Assembly (NCBI RefSeq): GCF_024211275.1
Contig: NZ_JAMLDX010000009.1
Span: 1 to 64,000 of the forward strand
Source of the DNA: Sphingomonas tagetis
Lineage (GTDB): Bacteria; Pseudomonadota; Alphaproteobacteria; Sphingomonadales; Sphingomonadaceae
Length of the DNA stretch: 64,000 nt
Direction: 5' to 3'
Under the pieces are notes generated by a model. It saw only the letters and a program-made list of their open reading frames with translations, made no database searches and was not told where the DNA came from. Position 1 is the first letter of the stretch. The number at the start of each line of letters is the position of its first letter. Below are positions 58,685 to 64,000 of the stretch, in pieces. The translations under genes and the position numbers were made by a program.

Positions 58685-59509
58685 TCAGCTGGCCTGCGCC
58701 ATCGCCGGGACCATCGCCGGCGGGGGTGGGACGTGCCGCGAATGCCGCTCGACCGAGCCGCGCCGGTCAGGATGGACGTGCGACGCGATCGCATCGCGCA
58801 ACGCGTTCATGAAGAACGCCGCGCCGCGCAGGTCCCCCTCGCCCACCACCAGCGCGATCGCCAGTTCGTCATGGGCGCCGTCACGCGGCAACAGCGTCGC
58901 GACGATGCCGCCCTGACCCTGCGAGACGCCGGGCGAGATGGCGAAACCGTGCTTGCGCATTTGATCGACCTCGACGAACAGATCCTCGACCCGCACGCGG
59001 CGGTCCTCGGCGACTTCGCTGTTGATGTGATGCACGCGCTTGCGGATGACGAACCGGTCGTTGACCGACAGCAGCAGCCTGCCCACGGTGGTCGTGGTGA
59101 TCGCACCCGGCTGCTCGTCCTCGGACAGTTCGGTGCCGCCATGGACGTACTCCAGATGCTCCACGTTCAGGCCGACACAGCCAGCGAGCACGACCGAGCA
59201 ATCGAGATCGCTGGCCAGCTCGTCCATCATCGCCAGCACGCCGCCGCGGCGGAACAGCGCGGGACTCGTCCAGGCGCCCAGCACCGCCACCTTTGCGGTC
59301 GGACGATAGGTCCGGCGATAGCGGTCGCGGTGGAGAAACCCCAGCTCGACCAAGCAGCTCAGCAGCTCCGACGTGCTCGACTGCGGATAGCCATATTCGC
59401 GGGCGATCTCCATCACGGTCGCCTCGCGACGTGACGAATCGAAGAACTCGAACACCTGCAACACGCGCTTCGCTGATTTGATCGTCTTGACGTCCAATGG
59501 CCGCGTCAT
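58685..59509 (-). CDS. IclR-family transcriptional regulator
   Basis: 274 aa from ATG 59509 (AGGAGAG upstream). N-terminal winged helix-turn-helix: 'SAKRVLQVFEFFD' near residue 12, 'MEIAREYGYPQSSTSELLSCLVELGFL' in pieces near 35-60. The effector-binding domain covers about 80-240, with the 'TTTTVGRLLLS' region near 140. It probably responds to an aromatic or CoA-linked pathway acid and controls the adjacent crotonase/dehydrogenase operon and the divergent crotonase. An inverted repeat fit for binding lies at 59561-59608. Confidence 0.87.
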   Translation of the reverse strand: MTRPLDVKTIKSAKRVLQVFEFFDSSRREATVMEIAREYGYPQSSTSELLSCLVELGFLHRDRYRRTYRPTAKVAVLGAWTSPALFRRGGVLAMMDELASDLDCSVVLAGCVGLNVEHLEYVHGGTELSEDEQPGAITTTTVGRLLLSVNDRFVIRKRVHHINSEVAEDRRVRVEDLFVEVDQMRKHGFAISPGVSQGQGGIVATLLPRDGAHDELAIALVVGEGDLRGAAFFMNALRDAIASHVHPDRRGSVERHSRHVPPPPAMVPAMAQAS

Positions 59510-59560
59510 CCGAGCTCTCCTAGCTTGCCGTCGGTTTCCACCGATCCGATGTGGAGACTG

Positions 59561-59608
59561 CACTTGTTATATCAACATTGTCAACTACGCATAATGTCAT
59601 AACAGGTG
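59561..59608. promoter_or_regulatory. Inverted repeat in the IclR-crotonase divergent region
   Basis: CACTTGTTAT (59561-59570) and ATAACAGGTG (59599-59608) are inverted copies with 9 of 10 matching bases, separated by 28 bases of AT-rich sequence that contrasts with the GC-rich surroundings. The stretch also holds a consensus TTGACA on the minus strand, though no -10 hexamer at the right distance. A regulator site, probably for IclR, is a reasonable inference. Confidence 0.4.
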
Positions 59609-59698
59609 GCCGATTGATCGCATTGGCGATGGCAGGGCTTCCTTGATGGCGGCCCCCGGCATCGAGTGCTCAAGACGTCGAACGACAGGAGAGAAGAT

Positions 59699-60502
59699 AT
59701 GGGCGATTTCGTCAGCATCGCGCGTCGCGAGCGAGTAGCCATCCTCACGTTCGACCGGCCGGAAAAGCTCAATGCGATCGGCGAGCATGCGGATTGCGAC
59801 GACCTCGTCACCGCGCTCGAGTCGCTCAATGCCGATCCGTCGGTCAGCGCGGCCATCCTCACCGGCGCCGGCCGCGCCTTCAGCGCTGGCGGCAATCTTC
59901 AGGGAATGAAGGATCGCAACGGCATCGGCCCGCTCGACAGCCCGGCCGCGACTCGCGCCAACTACCGGCGCGGCATTCAGCGAATCCCGCGCGCATTTGC
60001 CGCGCTGGAAGTGCCGATCATCGCCGCGGTCAATGGCCATGCGATCGGCGTGGGCTGCGACATCGCCTGCCTGTGCGACATGCGAATCGCGGCAGACGGC
60101 GCGAAGTTCGCCGCCAGCTTCATCAAGATGGGGTTGGTGCCGGGTGACGGCGGCGCCTGGATCCTACCGCGAGTCGTCGGCTTCGCGAAAGCGGCGGAGA
60201 TGCTCTTCACGGGCGATACGCTGACGGTAGCCGAAGCGCTGGACTGCGGCCTGGTATCCCGCGTTGCCTCAGCCGATACGCTAATGGACGAGGCGATGGC
60301 GCTGGCGCAGCGCATCGCGGCCAATCCGCCGAAGACGCTGCGCATGGCCAAGCGCTTGCTGGTCGACGCCCAGAACATGCGTCTCGATGAAGTGCTCGAA
60401 CTGTCGGCGGCGATGCAGTCGCTTGCGCACGAAACCGCCGATCATGCCGAAGCGGTCGATGCGTTTCTCGAAAAGCGGTCGCCGGTTTTCACCGGCAACT
60501 GA
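59699..60502 (+). CDS. Enoyl-CoA hydratase/isomerase family protein
   Basis: 267 aa from ATG 59699 (AGGAGAG at 6-7 bases). 'AILTFDRPEKLNAIGEHAD', 'AFSAGGNLQGMKDRNG' near 62, 'NGHAIGVGCDIACLCDMRIAA' near 117 and 'MGLVPGDGGAWILPRVVG'. Both catalytic glutamates are replaced by Asp ('VGCDIACL', 'PGDGGAW'). The layout resembles crotonases that isomerise or hydrate bulky CoA esters. Divergent from iclR, convergent with gntR, hence monocistronic and likely IclR-controlled. Confidence 0.85.
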   Translation: MGDFVSIARRERVAILTFDRPEKLNAIGEHADCDDLVTALESLNADPSVSAAILTGAGRAFSAGGNLQGMKDRNGIGPLDSPAATRANYRRGIQRIPRAFAALEVPIIAAVNGHAIGVGCDIACLCDMRIAADGAKFAASFIKMGLVPGDGGAWILPRVVGFAKAAEMLFTGDTLTVAEALDCGLVSRVASADTLMDEAMALAQRIAANPPKTLRMAKRLLVDAQNMRLDEVLELSAAMQSLAHETADHAEAVDAFLEKRSPVFTGN

Positions 60503-60515
60503 TCGACGAGCCGGA

Positions 60516-61250
60516 TTAACGGAAATCGATCGCGTAGCGGTAGCGGTCGGGATGATACCGCGCCAGCGCCACCTCTACCGGCGTGTTCGAGGCATCATAA
60601 TAGACGCGCCGGACACGCAGGATCGGCGTGTCGGGTGCGATGCCGAGGTGGTCGCCCGCTTCCTCACCCGCATGGTCGGCTTCGACGATCTGCTCGGCGC
60701 GCACGATGCGGATGCTCAATGCCCGTTCGACCAAGCGTATGACCGGCACCATCGCGCCCAATTGTGAAACATCCACTCTTGATCCGATTTCCTCGGGAAA
60801 CCACATGTCGAAAAACGCGACCGGGCCTTCCTCGTCAAGCGATCCCAGGATCTTCAGGTTCGTCGCGCGCTCCCCGGCGGAAAGGTCGAACAACTTTCGC
60901 ACGGCGGCCGGCGGAAAGCGTTCGGACTGGCTGAGCAACATCGTACGCAAGAACGACGCGGCGTTGAGGAACTCGGCCAGCGACCCCGTCAGCTGGCTGT
61001 TCATGCCGTGCGTGGATTCGGCCACGAACGACCCCACCCCGCGCTTGCGGAAGATAACCCCCTCGCGCGTCAGTTCCTCCAGCGCACGCCGCACCGTGAT
61101 GCGGCTGACGCCATATTCCTCGCAGATCCGGTCTTCGCTCGGCAGGGGACTGCCCGGCTCCAGTTCGCCGTCGATGCGCCGCCGCAGTTCCTGCTCCAGT
61201 TGATGGTACAGCGGGATCGGGCCGGCGGTCAGCTTCGCGGCCTTGCTCAT
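60516..61250 (-). CDS. GntR-family (HutC/UTRA type) transcriptional regulator
   Basis: 244 aa. N-terminal winged helix: 'PLYHQLEQELRRRIDGELEPG' features near 12-30 and 'EYGVSRITVRRALEELTREG' near 48-66, followed by 'RGVGSFV'. The UTRA ligand-binding domain follows, ending 'VEVALARYHPDRYRYAIDF', which is diagnostic of the HutC subfamily. It lies directly upstream (same strand direction) of nothing it could be co-transcribed with, and 116 bases downstream of the FadB/FadJ-like gene. Its targets are probably in this locus. Confidence 0.88.
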   Translation of the reverse strand: MSKAAKLTAGPIPLYHQLEQELRRRIDGELEPGSPLPSEDRICEEYGVSRITVRRALEELTREGVIFRKRGVGSFVAESTHGMNSQLTGSLAEFLNAASFLRTMLLSQSERFPPAAVRKLFDLSAGERATNLKILGSLDEEGPVAFFDMWFPEEIGSRVDVSQLGAMVPVIRLVERALSIRIVRAEQIVEADHAGEEAGDHLGIAPDTPILRVRRVYYDASNTPVEVALARYHPDRYRYAIDFR

Positions 61251-61366
61251 CGTCGCTGCCCTGGAAACCGCATGCACTTGTCCCGATCCCTTATGTCCAG
61301 AGGTAGAGAAGGCCGGCGCCATTCGTCAACTCGCTCGCCACCAACGCGTTCCGGTCCCCGACGCAT

Positions 61367-63490
61367 CTAGCGGGCCGAAGCAACCGGCTTTCCGTCCCAG
61401 TCCTGACCCGCCGTGACTCGCGCCTCGAGCAGGCGGGCCGGTTTCCAGCGATCGCCGAAGCGGGCATGATTCGCACGAACGACTTCCAGGATGCGCCCCA
61501 GCCCCAGCTGGCTGGCCCAGAACATCGGCCCGCCGCGATGCTTGGGGAAGCCATAGCCGTAGATATAGGTCACATCGATGTCGCTGCTGCGCTGCGCGAT
61601 CCCTTCCTCAAGGATCTTCGCGCCTTCGTTGACCATCGCCGACAGGATCTGCTCGACGATCTCCTCGTCCGTGAAGCTGCGCCGTGGCGTGCCCTTCTTC
61701 TGGGCAATCGTGGCGAGTATTTGCTCGACTTCGGGATCCGGCGTCGCGTCGCGGCCTTCATAGCGATAATAGCCCGCACCGGTTTTCTGACCGAACCGCC
61801 CCGCCTCGCACAGCTGATCGGCGAGCGGTGGATATTCCGCACTGCTCGTATCGAGTGCGCCGGCTTCGATCCGGCCCTGGCGCATGCGCCAGCCGACATC
61901 GAGCCCGGACATGTCGCGCATCAAATACAGCCCCATCGGAAAGCCGAAGCCCTTCAGCGCCTTGTCCACCTGCCACGGCGTCGCGCCCTCTTCCAGGATC
62001 AGGTCAGCTTCCTGACCATAGATCTTCAGGATACGGTTGCCGATAAAGCCTTCGCAATTGCCGGCCAGCACCGGCACCTTGCCGATGCGTTTCGCAAACG
62101 CCATGACGGTCGCGATCGTCTCGTCCGACGACTTTGCGCCGCGCACATTCTCGCACAGCCGCATGACGTTGGCCGGCGAAAAGAAGTGCGTGCCGATCAC
62201 GTCCTGAGGCCGCTTCGTCGCCGCCGCGATTTCATCGATATCGAGCGCCGAGGTGTTGGTCGCCAGCACCGCGCCAGGCTTGCACACCGCATCGAGCTTG
62301 CCGAAGATTTCCTGCTTGATCGCCATATTCTCGAACACAGCCTCGATCACGATGTCGCAATCGGAGAACGCAGCATAATCGAGGCTGGTCGACAGCAGCG
62401 CGAGCGCGGCATCGATCTGTGCCTGCGTTCGCGATCCGCGCTTGACCGAGGTGGCGTAGTTGCCCCGCACCTTGTCGAGGCCAGCGTCGAGACCCTCTTG
62501 CGTCGCGTCGAGCAGCACGCAGTTCAGTCCTGAATTGATCACCGACATGGCGATGCCGCCGCCCATCGTGCCGGCCCCGATCACGCCGACCTTACGAATG
62601 TCGCGCGGGCGTACCGCCGGATCGAGGCCGATGACCTTGGCCGCTTCACGCTCGGCGAAGAACAGATGGACTTGCGCCGCACGGCTGGGGGCATTCAGGC
62701 ACAGCTCGAACGCTTCGCGCTCGAACTCTAGGCCAGCGCGAGGCGCCATCGTGGAGGCAGCTTCCACACAATCGACGATCTTGAACGGCGCCACCGTGCC
62801 GGCCCATTTCCTGGCATTGGCGGCGCGCGTCTGCTCGAACAGCGCGCGATCGGTCCCGGCGACCTTGTCCTCACGCTCGATCGCCTTGGGGAATGGGCCG
62901 CCCTCTGCCGCCTTCGCCTTGGCAAATGCGATGGCGTCCATGCGCAAATCGCCCTGAGTCACGGCATCGACGATGCCCAGGTCCAGAGCCTGGGTTGCGG
63001 ATATGTGCCGGCCCGACAGGATGAGGTCGAGCGCTACGTCCGGCCCCACCATGCGCGTCATCCGCTGTGTACCGCCGCCGCCCGGGAGGAGTCCGAGCGT
63101 CACTTCCGGCAGGCCCACCTTGGCGCGCACGGCGGCGATCCGGAACGGAGCAGCAAGCGCGAGTTCCAGCCCACCGCCCAGCGCGTGACCGTCAAGCGCG
63201 CACACCACCGGCTTCACGCTCGTTTCCATCAGCCCCTGGATCCGCTGAAGCGTCGGGCCGACCCGCGGCTTGCCGAACTCGCGAATGTCCGCCCCCGCGA
63301 CAAACCGGTCGTTGGCGCCGATCACGACGATCGCCTTGACCGAAGCATCCTCGCCGGCCTGCTCCAGCCGCCGTACCATCCCCTCGCGCATCGGCGCGCC
63401 GAGCGCATTGACCGGCGGAAAGTCGATCGTGAGGACCGCGACCTCGTCGACCACTTGATAGCGAACAGCGGTTTCGGGATCCTGGGACAT
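61367..63490 (-). CDS. Fused enoyl-CoA hydratase/3-hydroxyacyl-CoA dehydrogenase (FadB/FadJ type)
   Basis: 707 aa bifunctional beta-oxidation protein. The N-terminal crotonase domain (1-190) has both catalytic glutamates ('GHALGGGLELALAAP', 'LPEVTLGLLPGGGGTQRM'). The NAD-binding domain begins near 295 ('VGVIGAGTMGGGIAMSVINSG'). Two C-terminal HADH domains follow, with 'NTSALDIDEIA', 'GTHFFSPANVMRLCENV' and 'GGPMFWA'. It performs hydration and oxidation of straight-chain enoyl-CoAs, and unlike most crotonases here looks canonical. Start ATG 63490. Confidence 0.92.
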   Translation of the reverse strand: MSQDPETAVRYQVVDEVAVLTIDFPPVNALGAPMREGMVRRLEQAGEDASVKAIVVIGANDRFVAGADIREFGKPRVGPTLQRIQGLMETSVKPVVCALDGHALGGGLELALAAPFRIAAVRAKVGLPEVTLGLLPGGGGTQRMTRMVGPDVALDLILSGRHISATQALDLGIVDAVTQGDLRMDAIAFAKAKAAEGGPFPKAIEREDKVAGTDRALFEQTRAANARKWAGTVAPFKIVDCVEAASTMAPRAGLEFEREAFELCLNAPSRAAQVHLFFAEREAAKVIGLDPAVRPRDIRKVGVIGAGTMGGGIAMSVINSGLNCVLLDATQEGLDAGLDKVRGNYATSVKRGSRTQAQIDAALALLSTSLDYAAFSDCDIVIEAVFENMAIKQEIFGKLDAVCKPGAVLATNTSALDIDEIAAATKRPQDVIGTHFFSPANVMRLCENVRGAKSSDETIATVMAFAKRIGKVPVLAGNCEGFIGNRILKIYGQEADLILEEGATPWQVDKALKGFGFPMGLYLMRDMSGLDVGWRMRQGRIEAGALDTSSAEYPPLADQLCEAGRFGQKTGAGYYRYEGRDATPDPEVEQILATIAQKKGTPRRSFTDEEIVEQILSAMVNEGAKILEEGIAQRSSDIDVTYIYGYGFPKHRGGPMFWASQLGLGRILEVVRANHARFGDRWKPARLLEARVTAGQDWDGKPVASAR

Positions 63491-63654
63491 GCTACCTCGG
63501 CTGTGCGAACTCGATCAGATTGAACGGCGATAGCGTGCCCGTTGCCGCTCGTAATCAGCCGGACGCTCGTCATCGTCTCCTCGATATCCAAACCCCCGCA
63601 AGCGGCCGTGCCGCGCTGTGCCGCCGACGCACCAACGACAGCGCGCCGAACGGC

Positions 63655-64000
63655 TCAAGATCCGGAGCGCGCCTGCCCCAGCACATATTGCTCCAACGTG
63701 CGGTGGAAGTTGGCGATCGCCACCTCCTGCAAAGGATTCGGTCGCGCATAAGCGAAGCCGCGCGACTTCAGTCCCTTCTGCACTTCCTTCATGTTGGCCA
63801 CGTCCTGGTCGACGATCAGGCCGAACGACTTGCCGGTCAGGTCGGTATGCTTTTCATGCTCGACATTGGGCTCCTTGCCGGGCGCATAGCGCTTGAGCGA
63901 CCAGATGTTGAAGATGCACTTGTCGGGATTGTCGCCGTCAGGCCGCGCGCGATACCACACGGCGCCGTCGAAATAGGGCAAGGTCTGGCAATTGGGGAAA
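63655..64000 (-). CDS. Rieske-type ring-hydroxylating oxygenase alpha subunit, C-terminal part (continues past the window)
   Basis: Open from the window edge to a stop at 63655, 115 codons. 'VDQDVANMKEVQKGLKSRGFAYARPN' in parts and 'IANFHRTLEQYVLG' match the end of the SRPBCC catalytic domain of ring-hydroxylating dioxygenase alpha subunits, where the last helices begin 'VDQDxxNxxxVQxGL'. The Rieske cluster and the mononuclear iron ligands would lie outside the window. The true start is beyond base 64000. It hydroxylates an aromatic or alicyclic ring with NAD(P)H electrons. The 164 bases between it and the FadB/FadJ-type gene show nothing distinctive. Confidence 0.75.
   Translation of the reverse strand, partial: FPNCQTLPYFDGAVWYRARPDGDNPDKCIFNIWSLKRYAPGKEPNVEHEKHTDLTGKSFGLIVDQDVANMKEVQKGLKSRGFAYARPNPLQEVAIANFHRTLEQYVLGQARSGS

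Overview
The window is GC-rich, gene-dense DNA with tight ATGA/GTGA stop-start overlaps, many GTG starts, a TonB-dependent receptor with a plug-and-barrel layout, and about 50 genes of acyl-CoA and alicyclic or aromatic catabolism. This gene content and the protein style suggest an alphaproteobacterium, most likely a sphingomonad. That assignment is inference from protein style, not from a marker gene. I saw no rRNA, tRNA, CRISPR array or intact transposase.

Layout, left part (1-16.1 kb). This is a decaying catabolic regulon next to a LacI-family regulator (10989-12059). It opens with scraps of a TetR regulator and a glutathione S-transferase. A minus-strand operon follows: cupin, TonB receptor, hydantoinase/oxoprolinase A and B, MFS transporter, 3-hydroxyacyl-CoA dehydrogenase. 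On the plus strand lie a 2-keto-4-pentenoate hydratase-like gene, the LacI regulator, a fumarylacetoacetase-family gene, a thiolase and an enoyl-CoA hydratase. An acyl-CoA ligase sits on the minus strand. Two perfect CAAACGTTTG palindromes and two imperfect copies lie upstream of these transcription units. HyuA, the TonB receptor and the hydratase each carry a one-base frameshift, the ligase has an in-frame TGA, and the thiolase has lost its middle.

Layout, right part (16.2-64 kb). This part is intact and looks like one or more large degradation pathways run through CoA thioesters. Activation: three acyl-CoA ligases and a class III CoA-transferase. Oxygenation and opening: two cytochrome P450s, an epoxide hydrolase, a putidaredoxin-type ferredoxin and the end of a Rieske oxygenase. 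Beta-oxidation: seven acyl-CoA dehydrogenases, eight free-standing crotonases, a FadB/FadJ-type fusion, four SDRs, two thiolase-fold enzymes and a thioesterase. It also has two nitronate-monooxygenase-type flavoproteins, a kinase/dehydrogenase pair like those that remove 4-hydroxyl groups from acyl-CoAs, and a 2-oxoacid dehydrogenase whose E2 is split into two genes. IclR and GntR regulators sit at the right end.

How it may work together (inference): the repertoire fits a complex alicyclic or isoprenoid carboxylic acid. Three acyl-CoA dehydrogenase gene pairs have complementary motifs, as in the heterotetrameric enzymes of steroid catabolism. A thiolase-fold protein lacking the usual nucleophilic cysteine sits beside an OB-fold partner, as in steroid side-chain aldolases. 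The actual substrate cannot be read from the sequence.
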